From Candidatus Didemnitutus sp. (lineage in GTDB: Bacteria > Verrucomicrobiota > Verrucomicrobiia > Opitutales > Opitutaceae), in contig JAUXXD010000146.1 of the NCBI GenBank assembly GCA_030681265.1, positions 1-49,374 on the forward strand: a stretch of 49,374 nt of DNA, read 5' to 3'. Shown here in pieces: positions 42,123-49,374 of the stretch; within the stretch, counting starts at the first letter, position 1; each line of letters starts with the position of its first letter. The notes under the pieces were generated by a model, which had not been told where the DNA came from, searched no databases, and saw nothing but the letters and a program-made list of their open reading frames with translations. A program made the translations under genes and the position numbers.

Positions 42123-42395
42123 ATGAAAAACACACCTGAGATTGCCCGCGTTGGCTCTACGAATGGTTCGGCGGTCTGCGCTTGGTGCCGTGAGCCAGCC
42201 GGGCACACGCTCGGCGAATGCCCGGCGGCACTCAATCGCGAGGAGGCTGTAGCCGCACTCCTGCAATCACGCGAGCTGCTACGAGAACTCGCCGATTGCT
42301 ACTTTCTGCGGCGCAGCGAAGGGCTGCTCGAACTGATGATGCGCGCCGACCGGATGCTCTCGCCGAACCCTGATTCTGCGAAGAATTGCAGATAA
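42123..42395 (+). CDS. Hypothetical small protein sharing C-terminus with 32519 gene
   Basis: Protein of 90 aa. CAWCREPAGHTLGEC suggests a zinc knuckle (about 19-34). The rest is helical with LLQSRELLRELADCYF, and it ends LMMRADRMLSPNPDSAKN like the product of 32519-32929. The shared DNA is identical for 28 bp at the 3' end. The gene lies three bases after the previous stop and 25 bases before the integrase start. Confidence 0.6.
   Translation: MKNTPEIARVGSTNGSAVCAWCREPAGHTLGECPAALNREEAVAALLQSRELLRELADCYFLRRSEGLLELMMRADRMLSPNPDSAKNCR
42360..42387 (+). repeat. 28-bp direct repeat, right copy
   Basis: Identical over 28 bp to 32894-32921, in the same orientation and in the same position relative to the gene end. 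The two copies bracket 9.5 kb that holds the parB-like, replication and small accessory genes. Confidence 0.9.
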
Positions 42396-42420
42396 CAAAA
42401 CTAACTAACCACGCATTGAT

Positions 42421-43422
42421 ATGAAGTTGCCAAAAAACGAGGTGCTGTCGCGATTGGAATCGAGCTTGCGGCTTTTGGGGCAGGACCGGAATACCGTCAC
42501 GTCGTATTGCCGCACAGCGGCGCATTTCTATGACTTCGTGCGGGAGCAGCGTCCGGGGCTCAACTCTGAGCGGTTGGCCGAAGCGTTTCTGACGATGCGC
42601 GTGCGGCGCGATGATGTGTCGGCCTCCACTCAGAATCACGATCTGGCGGCGCTCAATGCGCTGTTCGCGGCGTTCGGGCGCAAGCTGGGGAACGTGGACG
42701 CGCTGCGCGCCAAGCGTCCGCAGTTTGCCCGGCATTGCCCGACGACGCCGGAGTTGATGGCGTTGCTGCGCACGCTGGCGGACACGCCGAAGGTGCCGGC
42801 GCGGCTCATGGCGTTGACGATGGCGGCAACGGGGTTGCGGATCTCAGAGTGCTTGGGTGCGCGGATGAAGGATTTCCGGCGCGAGTCGGACAAGCTCCAC
42901 CTCGTGGTGCGTGATCCGAAGCAGGCGCACGATCGATGGGTGCCAATCCCCGCGATGTTGTGGCCGGCACTCCGCGGTCAGGCGCTGCACGCTAGGCGGG
43001 TTTTCGCACAGGACCAGGCGCGTGCGGAGCCGTTGCCGATCGCCATGCCGAATGCGTTGGCGAGGAAATACCCGCGGTCTGCGCACTCGGTGGGATGGAT
43101 GTTCCTGTTCCCCTCGCCGAATCCGCAGCGGCATCCGGAGAAGAAAGTGCTGATGCGCTGGCATCAGCCTCCCGGTGATGTGCAACACGCATTCTCGCGG
43201 GCGTGTGATGAGCTCGAGAGAGCGGGGCAACTCGTGGCGCGCATCACGCCGCATCACTTGCGGCATTGGTATGGGACGCATTTCAACGGCGATCTGCGCG
43301 ACCTGCAGGAGCTGATGGGACATCGATCGATTGAGACCACGGCGCTCTATCGGCATCCGCAGCTCGACCGGGCAAGCAGCCCGCTAGAGCAGTTCGGCGC
43401 GCAGCTGGCGCTGACGGGCTGA
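42421..43422 (+). CDS. Integron-integrase-like tyrosine recombinase
   Basis: Recombinase of 333 aa, close to the 337 aa of IntI1. Catalytic residues are R140 (ATGLRISECL), K167, H278 and R281 (TPHHLRHWYG), H301 (LMGHRSIETT) and nucleophile Y310 (ALYRHP). Between the two boxes it has the extra segment that separates IntI from XerC/D: MPNALARKYPRSAHSVGWMF (208-227), then FPSPNPQRHP and LMRWHQPPGDVQHAFSRA. IntI1 has [20 protein letters not shown] at that place. It is the only integrase gene in the visible prophage, so it may serve tRNA-site integration, cassette exchange or both. Codons end in G like the replication genes, unlike the small genes before it. Confidence 0.88.
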   Translation: MKLPKNEVLSRLESSLRLLGQDRNTVTSYCRTAAHFYDFVREQRPGLNSERLAEAFLTMRVRRDDVSASTQNHDLAALNALFAAFGRKLGNVDALRAKRPQFARHCPTTPELMALLRTLADTPKVPARLMALTMAATGLRISECLGARMKDFRRESDKLHLVVRDPKQAHDRWVPIPAMLWPALRGQALHARRVFAQDQARAEPLPIAMPNALARKYPRSAHSVGWMFLFPSPNPQRHPEKKVLMRWHQPPGDVQHAFSRACDELERAGQLVARITPHHLRHWYGTHFNGDLRDLQELMGHRSIETTALYRHPQLDRASSPLEQFGAQLALTG

Positions 43423-44007
43423 TACGGCCGCGCTAGCGCCGCTACGGTGGAGTTATGAGCCCTCGCCCGCCTCTGCGCGTGCGAGGGCTCTGTGCTTACG
43501 GCCGCCCTGTGGCTCCAACCCAAGCCGGTTCGGCCGGCGGCGGCCGTTGCCTACCGCTTCGGCCTGACCTGTGCCTTCACCTAGTCCTTGCGACCCGCCG
43601 TGCCGTCGCTGAACAAGGCCCGCCCGCGCCTCTCTCGGCTCTCTCTGTTGCGTTTCCGGCGCCCACCTTGTCCCACATCCTCCTTTTTTTGCTGACCTTT
43701 ACCTCTACCTCTTACTCTTCTACTAGAAGAAGTTGGGGAGCGAAGGGGATAAGGTGGGAGCAGGTGGTGCAGGGTCTTTTAAGTCTCTTTGGGGTGAAGG
43801 GCCATAGTCTGCGAGGCGTTGGCCCTTGCGACCGCTACCCGCGGCACCACGGCCCCCGTCCAAGGAATCTATTGGCCGACTGTGCGCGCCCTACGGTGTT
43901 CCCGTCCCCTGACCGTTTTGCCTGCGGCACGCGCGGAACCAATTTGGCACTTTGACACCCGCGCATGGGAATGAGCGCACGTTATTGAGACTGAGAGAAT
44001 TCCGCCC
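43423..44007. other. Structured non-coding region between integrase and terminase
   Basis: No credible gene in 585 bp. It begins with a perfect 10-bp hairpin GAGCCCTCGC/GCGAGGGCTC (43457-43466, 43481-43490), which may end integrase transcription. Around 43662-43758 a long pyrimidine-rich strand is followed by a purine-rich one: CCCACCTTGTCCC pairs with GGGATAAGGTGGG (12 of 13), with TCTTCTA-C-TAGAAGA (43716-43730) at the tip. The late promoter, a small RNA or a packaging/recombination site could lie here. Confidence 0.6.
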
Positions 44008-45072
44008 GTGACAAACCCGATCAACAGTGACTCGGTCCGCCAGGCGTTGCTGGCGGGGGCCGTGGCGAAGCTCGCCCGGGGCGGCGCGGCGAAACTCACC
44101 ACGGAAGAACGCAAGGTGCTCGCGACCGTGTCGCCGGAGTTCGCAGATCCCGCGCCCGCCACTGTGGCCGACACAGAGCCCGCGGATCCGCCCACCGGGG
44201 GGGCGCCGGCCCCGGCCGGCGCCCCCCCGGTGGTGGTGCGGAAGTTCGCCGGAGGCCGGCTAAAATTCGCGCATGGTTACGAGCACTACGCCGAGCAGCT
44301 CGGCGTGTCGTTGCGCACCATCAAGCGCTGGGTCCGCACCGGCAAAGAAAAGAGCGACCTCTGTCCGCTCGACGATCTCGCGCAACTGCACGGGTGGTGG
44401 ACGCGGTGCCAGAATTACGACGCGCCCACGCAAGTCGTCGCCGCCTCCGCCGAAGCCGCGCGCGCGAACGCCGAGGCCCCGCCGACGCCGTCGACGGGGG
44501 AGCAGGTGGCAGGCACGCCGGGAACCGCTAACGCTGAGGGGAAAGGGGCGCACGGTGCCACCACGCCGCCGCCGCCCGGCAAGCCTCTCATCGCGCACGG
44601 TGCGATGGAAAGCATCACGCTCGAAGACACGCTCGCGCGTGTTAGCCGGCAGCATCGCGCTAATCTCGATCTGCTCGATGAAGCTTACACCGGCACCAAC
44701 GAAGCCGCCCTCACCGCGCGTCTCCGGAACGCCCGCGCCTCCGGCGAAATGCTCGCGGCCGCGCAACGTGCGCTCGACGAATATCGCGCCGCCCGCGGCG
44801 ACATGGTGCCCATCGCCGATGTGCAGGACGAAGGCCGCCGCGTGCACACCGCGATGGCGCAATCTCTCCTCAACGCCGTCGTAGAACTCGGCGTGCACCG
44901 GGCGCGCGCCGCCACCGCCATCAACGATTGGTTTCTCCAGCTCCGAGAGTCCGACTTCTTCGCGGCCACGATTCCCACGCTCACGCCCGCACCGCCGCCA
45001 AGCGCCGCAACCACTCCCGTCGACGCAGTCACCGCCACCGCCACCGCGCCCGCCAACGCGGAATCGCCGTGA
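44008..45072 (+). CDS. Terminase small-subunit-like DNA-binding protein
   Basis: Protein of 354 aa in the TerS position. A helix-turn-helix (HYAEQLGVSLRTIKRWVRTG, about 92-111) would bind the packaging site. An N-terminal helical part, two Pro/Ala-rich linkers and a long helical C-terminal domain (about 200-330, ESITLEDTLARVSRQHRANL) follow, fitting oligomerisation and TerL contact. The GTG start at 44008 is 85 bp after any competing frame. The stop overlaps the GTG of terL. A near-perfect palindrome within the coding DNA spells the first linker. Assignment is mainly from position plus the HTH. Confidence 0.7.
   Translation: MTNPINSDSVRQALLAGAVAKLARGGAAKLTTEERKVLATVSPEFADPAPATVADTEPADPPTGGAPAPAGAPPVVVRKFAGGRLKFAHGYEHYAEQLGVSLRTIKRWVRTGKEKSDLCPLDDLAQLHGWWTRCQNYDAPTQVVAASAEAARANAEAPPTPSTGEQVAGTPGTANAEGKGAHGATTPPPPGKPLIAHGAMESITLEDTLARVSRQHRANLDLLDEAYTGTNEAALTARLRNARASGEMLAAAQRALDEYRAARGDMVPIADVQDEGRRVHTAMAQSLLNAVVELGVHRARAATAINDWFLQLRESDFFAATIPTLTPAPPPSAATTPVDAVTATATAPANAESP
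44192..44233. repeat. 42-bp GC palindrome within the TerS gene
   Basis: The left arm CCACCGGGGGGGCGCCGGCC (44192-44211) pairs with GGCCGGCGCCCCCCCGGTGG (44214-44233), 20 bp perfect, around two unpaired C bases. It encodes a Pro/Gly/Ala linker. Such a strong hairpin is unusual in a coding region. Confidence 0.9.
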
Positions 45073-47240
45073 TCTCCCCCGCCTTAGACGATCTTCCGCT
45101 CTTCGGCGCCGTCGCGGCCGCGTCGGATGCATCGTCCGCGTCCGCCGCGCCCGAGCTCACGCCACCGCCACGCATCGATCTTTCACCTGCGCCGCCCTCC
45201 ACGCGCCAATGGTTCCGCTCCGACATCCTTCTCCCTGCCTATCGTCCTATCATCCCCGAAAAAAATTCGTGGGAATGGGCCGATGACAAAAACGTCTACC
45301 TCGACGCCAAAGCCGCCGCGAAGCCCGGCTGGTATGCCTCGCGTCGCACGCCGCACGTCCGCGAATTCAACGAGACCCTCACCGACCACCGCTGGAAAGA
45401 GGATCTTGTCATCAAATCTTCTCGCACCGGCTACACCGAAGCCGCGCTGAACAACATCCGCTACGCCCCGCAAAACGCTCCCGGCAACGCGCTTTTCGCG
45501 ATCGATTCCAAGCTCGAAGCGAAAAACGTCTCCAAAGAGCGCCTCGAGAAAACACTCAAGAAAGCCGCTGGCGAGGAATTCCCTGACGATCCCGATGAAG
45601 CCGGCATTTACGCCGTCCGACTCCGCAACATGACGGTGCAACTCTCCGGCAGCTACAGCGCAGGCATCTTCCGCAACAAGTGGCTCCGCCAAGTCGTCCT
45701 CGATGAGTGCGAGGTGAAGAGCGTCATCCTTGACGAGGGGAACATCTTCGACCTCGCCGAGTCCCGCATCAACCGACATCCTCACGGCAAGCTTTTCGCG
45801 ATGAGTAAGCCGAAGAAGCCCGGCACGCCGTTCCACAAACGCTGGTGCACCGGCACGCGCTCCGTCCGTCTCGCGCCGTGCCCGCATTGCGGCACGTTTC
45901 AGGAGTTCACTTTCTTCGGCGAGTCTGCCTCAGAAAATCTGAAACCTCTCGCCGAGCGCGGAAAACCGCCCGTGCGCGAGACCGAAATCCCCCCGCCGCG
46001 TCTCGGCAAACTCGTCTTCTCCCACTGCAAGGACCTCACTGGGCACTGGGACCGCGAGCGCATCGTCGCCGCGACGCACTACGAATGCGTCCGCGGTTGC
46101 CGCATCACCGGTCGCGAGACTCTTGACGCATCGCACGCGTGGATTTTCCCCGGCACCGACCCCGGCGCCACCGAGGTTCGCACGCGCCTTTTCTCCGGCG
46201 AGACGCTCGAGTCGAAGGCCGCCATAATGCTCGCGGGGCAGTGGCTCGCCACCAATCCCAACCCACACCCGAAGCGCCGCTCGCGCCACATCTCCGACCT
46301 CTACTGCCTCGACGACGAGATCGTGTGGGGCGAGCTCGCGCTGATGTTCATCGACTGCGAAGGCGACCCGACGAAGTTGATGCACTTTTTCAACAACAAC
46401 CTCGGCTTCGTCTTCCGCCCGAAGTCCGCCGAGGTGTCGCAAGAAAAACTGCTCGCCCTCCGCGCCGCGTATCGCCGCGGCATGGTTCCCTTCGTCCCCG
46501 ACCTCGTCACGCTCGCTTTCGATACGCAGGATACGCATTACGTCGCCCTGATCTGTGCCTGGCTCGTCGACGGCACGTGCGCGATCGTCGATTGGTTCCA
46601 CGCCGTCTCCGATATCGACATCCAATCACGCTTCCACCGTGACTATTTTCTTAGCGAAAAACTTTTTCACGGCCCACCGCCCACCGAACCGCCCGCCTCC
46701 GTCCGCGTGCAATTCGGACTCTGCGACGCCGCCGGTCACCGCACTGACGAAGTCTACGATCTCTGCCAATCGCTCCCCGGCTTGCTCTATCCCAGCTTCG
46801 GTCGCGGCGGCATCCAGGTCACCACGCCCATCCGCGAGAGCAAAGTCACGCACCGGATGCAGCTGCTCCCCGTTTACTTTTTCGCCGACGACACCTTCAA
46901 AACCAAAATCTACGACGGCCGCTTCGCCAAAGCCGCCGAGATCGTCGCCGCCCAGCTCGAAGGCAAAGACCCCGTGCTCTTCAATCTCCCGCCGCGCACC
47001 TATCTCCCCAGCGATGCCGACGGACAACTCATCGCCGAACTCACCGCCGAGCGCCGCGACGAAGACGGCGAGTGGGACGAGAATCCCGGCGCCAACCATT
47101 TCGGCGACGCCTTCAAGCTCAACCTCGTGCTCTTCGAGTGGCTCCTCCCACGCCTCCGCGCCAGCAAAGCCGCCGAAGAAAAAGCCAAGCAAGACGCCGC
47201 CGCCAGGGCCCGACCTCCGGTCGGGCCGTCCCCAGCTTGA
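45069..47240 (+). CDS. Phage terminase large subunit, GpA type
   Basis: Packaging ATPase-nuclease of 723 aa. The ATPase shows a GpA-style P-loop KSSRTGYTEAA (about 113-123), Walker B VVLDECEVK (about 207-215) and coupling motif GKLFAMSKPKKPGTPF. A zinc-like CPHCGTFQEF follows. The nuclease domain has LAFDTQDTHYVAL (about 479) and LCDAAGHRTDEVY, supplying acidic metal ligands. I chose the GTG at 45069, which overlaps the TerS stop as GTGA; an upstream ATG lies inside terS. Codons end in C, as in host genes. GpA-type terminases cut at cos sites in lambda-like phages. Confidence 0.93.
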   Translation: MISPALDDLPLFGAVAAASDASSASAAPELTPPPRIDLSPAPPSTRQWFRSDILLPAYRPIIPEKNSWEWADDKNVYLDAKAAAKPGWYASRRTPHVREFNETLTDHRWKEDLVIKSSRTGYTEAALNNIRYAPQNAPGNALFAIDSKLEAKNVSKERLEKTLKKAAGEEFPDDPDEAGIYAVRLRNMTVQLSGSYSAGIFRNKWLRQVVLDECEVKSVILDEGNIFDLAESRINRHPHGKLFAMSKPKKPGTPFHKRWCTGTRSVRLAPCPHCGTFQEFTFFGESASENLKPLAERGKPPVRETEIPPPRLGKLVFSHCKDLTGHWDRERIVAATHYECVRGCRITGRETLDASHAWIFPGTDPGATEVRTRLFSGETLESKAAIMLAGQWLATNPNPHPKRRSRHISDLYCLDDEIVWGELALMFIDCEGDPTKLMHFFNNNLGFVFRPKSAEVSQEKLLALRAAYRRGMVPFVPDLVTLAFDTQDTHYVALICAWLVDGTCAIVDWFHAVSDIDIQSRFHRDYFLSEKLFHGPPPTEPPASVRVQFGLCDAAGHRTDEVYDLCQSLPGLLYPSFGRGGIQVTTPIRESKVTHRMQLLPVYFFADDTFKTKIYDGRFAKAAEIVAAQLEGKDPVLFNLPPRTYLPSDADGQLIAELTAERRDEDGEWDENPGANHFGDAFKLNLVLFEWLLPRLRASKAAEEKAKQDAAARARPPVGPSPA
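47207..47227. repeat. Hairpin at the 3' end of terL
   Basis: GGCCCGACC-TCC-GGTCGGGCC forms a perfect 9-bp stem just before the terL stop. No T run follows, so it may moderate transcript levels rather than terminate. Confidence 0.6.
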
Positions 47241-47478
47241 TGCACTCACGCGCGAGAGCTTGCTGGCGCGCTGGAAAAACAAGCCCACCCCCCGCTTCCC
47301 CATAGCGTCCGCGCGTCCCGCCCCCGCGCCCTTTGACACGCCCGCCCTCACGTCATCAGCCGCTCCGCCATGAGGTGTGTTATGTCCGCCGCGCGCCGGG
47401 TTTTTCGTGTTTCCCCGGCGCGCGGCCTTCCGCCCTCCGCCGTCCGCCGGCCGCGCAATTGACACGCCCGCGCAGGGT

Positions 47479-47754
47479 ATGGCCGACTTCAACCAGCTCG
47501 GAACGCTCAAACAATATCTCCGCATGAAATACCGCGCGGATATCGTCGGCCTGAAGCGGTTTGCCGACGAGATTTTTTGCGAGGCCACCGATACTATCAC
47601 GCTTACCGGCCAATCATTTGAAGGCGGCTCGCATACCGGCGTCATCAACTGTCCGCGCGGGCTCCTCCTCCAAGCCATCATGGAGACGATCGCGGAGCTC
47701 GACCCCACCGTCGCCCCGCCCGCCCCCAACTCCGTCGTTTGCGTCTTCCGCTGA
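47479..47754 (+). CDS. Small phage protein between terminase and portal
   Basis: Protein of 91 aa starting MADFNQLGTLKQYLRMKYRA. It has the position and size of gpW-type head-tail joining proteins, but I cannot confirm the family. The central part (IVGLKRFADEIFCEATDTIT) is helical, and the end VAPPAPNSVVCVFR is a strand. AGGG at 47474-47477 precedes the ATG. The 238 bp between terL and this gene hold no supported gene. Confidence 0.6.
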   Translation: MADFNQLGTLKQYLRMKYRADIVGLKRFADEIFCEATDTITLTGQSFEGGSHTGVINCPRGLLLQAIMETIAELDPTVAPPAPNSVVCVFR

Positions 47755-47755
47755 T

Positions 47756-47980
47756 ATGCTTCTCCCTGCCAAACTCCGCGAAGAGCGCCGCGACCACCAC
47801 ACCATCGTGCTCGTGCATGAGCCGGCGTCGCCCCCGGAAATCACGACGCCGCGGATAAATGAAGAATTGGCTTCGTGCCGGCACAGCCGACCGCGCGTCG
47901 CTGATTGCAGCGACTACAGCCGCCCCGCGCGCCGAACAAAGCACGCCATCCCCGCCCCCTTTTCAAAGTTTAAGCGCTGA
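47756..47980 (+). CDS. Hypothetical small protein before portal
   Basis: Protein of 74 aa starting MLLPAKLREERRDHHTIVLV, basic towards the end. It begins one base after the previous stop. The third codon positions are GC-rich in this frame, more than in the competing frame from 47859, which is why I prefer it. No domain is seen. Confidence is low because the last half could be non-coding. Confidence 0.4.
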   Translation: MLLPAKLREERRDHHTIVLVHEPASPPEITTPRINEELASCRHSRPRVADCSDYSRPARRTKHAIPAPFSKFKR

Positions 47981-48018
47981 GCATTCCGCCCACCGCCGCA
48001 CACCGTATTTTCCCTTCC

Positions 48019-49374
48019 GTGTCCGCCCAAATCGTCAACCAATTCGGCCGCCCCTACGATTCGCCGGCCCGCTACTCCGGCACCGAGGAAGATCGCCGCT
48101 TCATGAATCGCCCGAAGCTTGATGGCGACATGGCCACGCTGCTCTCGCGCTCGAAGCACAAGATGATTCTAAACGACGCGCGGTGGATCCGCGAATCGTT
48201 CCCGCTCGTCGGCGGCGCCGTCGAACAAAAAGCCGACTACGTATCCGCCGCCGGTTGGCTGCCCGAGTTCTTCGGCAACGACCGCGACTGGGGCGAGCTT
48301 GTCACCGAAAAGCTTCATCTCGCGCTCAACATCGCCGATGTCCGCGGACAACTCTTCGATTGGACCGATCTCTTCTGGACCGCCTCCAGCAGTCTCGATG
48401 TCGACGGCTCCGTTTTCCCGCTTCTCACCGAGACGGCCAGCGGCTTTCCGCAGACGCAGTTCCTCGAAGCCCACCGCATCGGCCAGCGCAGCCCCGGCCG
48501 ACTCGTCGGCACGCAAGATGCCTACACGCTCATCCCCCGCGCGCCCGGCCAGCCACCCGAAAAAGTGTGGGGCATTTTTTTTGGACGCAAAATCATCAAC
48601 GGCATCATCTACAACGAAGCATGCGCCGAGATCGGCTACCGCGTGCTCGGAGAGAATTCCACTGAGGATCGCGACATCTTCGCTCGCGACATGGTGCACA
48701 TCACGCACCCCCGCTGGTTCTCCGATGGTCGCCCGTTCCCCTCCATCGCCTACGCCGCGCTCGATTGGTATGATGTGAAGGAAGCCCGCGAGCTCCAGCG
48801 CACGCAGCAGAAGGTTCACGCTGCCCTCACGCTCATCGAGTCCAACGAAAGCGGCGCTCCGCCGCCCGTGCCCAAGCTCGGCGAAGGCCCGATCCGCGCC
48901 GGAGCCGATGCCGCCACCGAGCCGCAGACGCAGCTTCTCATGGGCGGCCTCGTGCGCTACGTCCGGAGCGCAGGCGGCAAACTCGACTCGCACGAGAGCA
49001 ACAGCCCCAGCGACGGCTGGCGCGCCTTCGATCGCACCATCATCGCCGGCGCCCTTTTCGGCATGGGCTGGCGCGCCGAGATGCTCGACCTCTCGCTGCT
49101 CGGCGGCGCGGGCGTCCGCGGCTTTCAGGACAACATCAACACCGTCATCCTCGGCCGCCACCGCCGCATCTCCCGCTACGCGCTGCGCATCGTCAAATAT
49201 TTTGTTTCCAAACTCATTCGCCGCGGCGACATCACGCCCAACGCCGAATGGTGGAAATGGTTCATCCCTCAGCCGCCCGAATTCAACGTCGATGCCTCGC
49301 GCGCGATGCAGCAGGACCGCGACAACATCCGCTTCGGCCTCGACTCGCACCCCGACGCCGTCCGCCGCTCGCTC
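48019..49374 (+). CDS. Phage portal protein, lambda family (cut by window end)
   Basis: At least 452 codons are present and the frame is open to the edge. Portal proteins form the dodecameric ring through which DNA enters the capsid. Family features include the N-terminal YDSPARYSGTEEDRRFMNRP, WIRESFPLVGGAVEQKADYV, DVDGSVFPLLTE, QFLEAHRIGQ, GRKIINGIIYN, DMVHITHPRWFSDGRPFPSI and LFGMGWRAEML, which is the typical lambda-gpB-like order. The GTG start at 48019 fits the family start. It follows the terminase genes as in cos-type siphophages. Confidence 0.9.
   Translation, partial: MSAQIVNQFGRPYDSPARYSGTEEDRRFMNRPKLDGDMATLLSRSKHKMILNDARWIRESFPLVGGAVEQKADYVSAAGWLPEFFGNDRDWGELVTEKLHLALNIADVRGQLFDWTDLFWTASSSLDVDGSVFPLLTETASGFPQTQFLEAHRIGQRSPGRLVGTQDAYTLIPRAPGQPPEKVWGIFFGRKIINGIIYNEACAEIGYRVLGENSTEDRDIFARDMVHITHPRWFSDGRPFPSIAYAALDWYDVKEARELQRTQQKVHAALTLIESNESGAPPPVPKLGEGPIRAGADAATEPQTQLLMGGLVRYVRSAGGKLDSHESNSPSDGWRAFDRTIIAGALFGMGWRAEMLDLSLLGGAGVRGFQDNINTVILGRHRRISRYALRIVKYFVSKLIRRGDITPNAEWWKWFIPQPPEFNVDASRAMQQDRDNIRFGLDSHPDAVRRSL

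Noticed and set aside
43455-43955. Open frame of 166 codons behind the integrase
   Set aside because: It runs through a perfect hairpin and a pyrimidine/purine hairpin. The protein is a Pro/Arg/Ser mix without helices or motifs, and there is no ribosome-binding site.
47178-47373. Possible frameshift extension of terL into a frame ending at 47373
   Set aside because: The frame after the stop reads LDALTRESLLARWKNKP and looks protein-like. However, it needs a +1 shift, there is no slippery site for it, and the hairpin alone is not enough. A decayed terL tail remains possible.
47859-48122. Alternative small gene before the portal in another frame
   Set aside because: It overlaps the portal gene by about 100 bp and has less GC at third positions than the frame 47756-47980.
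28660-49374. Amber-to-glutamine recoding (genetic code 15) as explanation for the internal TAG at 36092
   Set aside because: Other phage-region genes end at TAG (for example 40390-40392) without readthrough sequence that looks coding, and the integrase and terminase frames need no TAG suppression.

Overview
The window looks like a chromosome segment of a verrucomicrobial bacterium, probably of the Opitutaceae, carrying the left part of an integrated temperate phage. The evidence is a high-GC Gram-negative gene set (outer-membrane porin, autotransporter barrel, exopolysaccharide export proteins), both RNase HII and RNase HIII encoded side by side, and widespread intergenic repeats of the CCACGAAACACACGAA type. 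The taxon is inferred from gene content and style, because no marker gene here settles it.

Positions 1 to about 28,620 are host chromosome. A minus-strand block holds the 5' part of valS, an exopolysaccharide-type operon (membrane glycosyltransferase-like protein, outer-membrane barrel, Wzc-like tyrosine autokinase, PstS-like binding protein) and an NtrC-type regulator. A small DUF1801-like gene follows on the plus strand, then gltD, a soluble NtrB-like histidine kinase, an OprO/P-type porin, rnhB and rnhC, all on the minus strand. Next come mutY (+), a sugar isomerase/epimerase (-), rpsU (-), the large dnaE (+) with an RsmB-like RNA methyltransferase directly behind it, an S9 peptidase coupled to a SAM methyltransferase, a GDSL esterase autotransporter (-) and a GNAT acetyltransferase (-).

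At 28,630 a 24-bp remnant of the 3' end of a tRNA (probably tRNA-Pro) marks the prophage boundary. The partner attachment site is not in the window, and the phage runs off the right edge. Its layout is: divergent paired ribbon-helix-helix regulators sharing a GATAGC operator; small early genes with many ATGA overlaps; a ParB-like protein; a Gp37/Gp68 (DUF5131) protein; a stand-alone DnaA domain IV protein; an archaeo-eukaryotic-type primase; an AAA+ replicative helicase; a cluster of small orphan genes (two zinc-finger-like) with its own HTH repressor and palindromic operators; a tyrosine recombinase that closely resembles integron integrases (IntI); a structured non-coding stretch; then TerS, a GpA-type TerL, two small genes and a lambda-type portal (cut by the window end).

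The most unusual part is 39.5-44 kb. The only integrase seen in this prophage carries the IntI-specific insert. Beside it sits a block of small genes whose codon usage differs from both the replication genes and the integrase. One gene in that block is bracketed by GTTAGCC and by a 12-bp perfect inverted repeat with attC-like ends. A 28-bp exact repeat at the ends of two small genes 9.5 kb apart also brackets the replication module. These are sequence observations; whether the element exchanges cassettes is inference.
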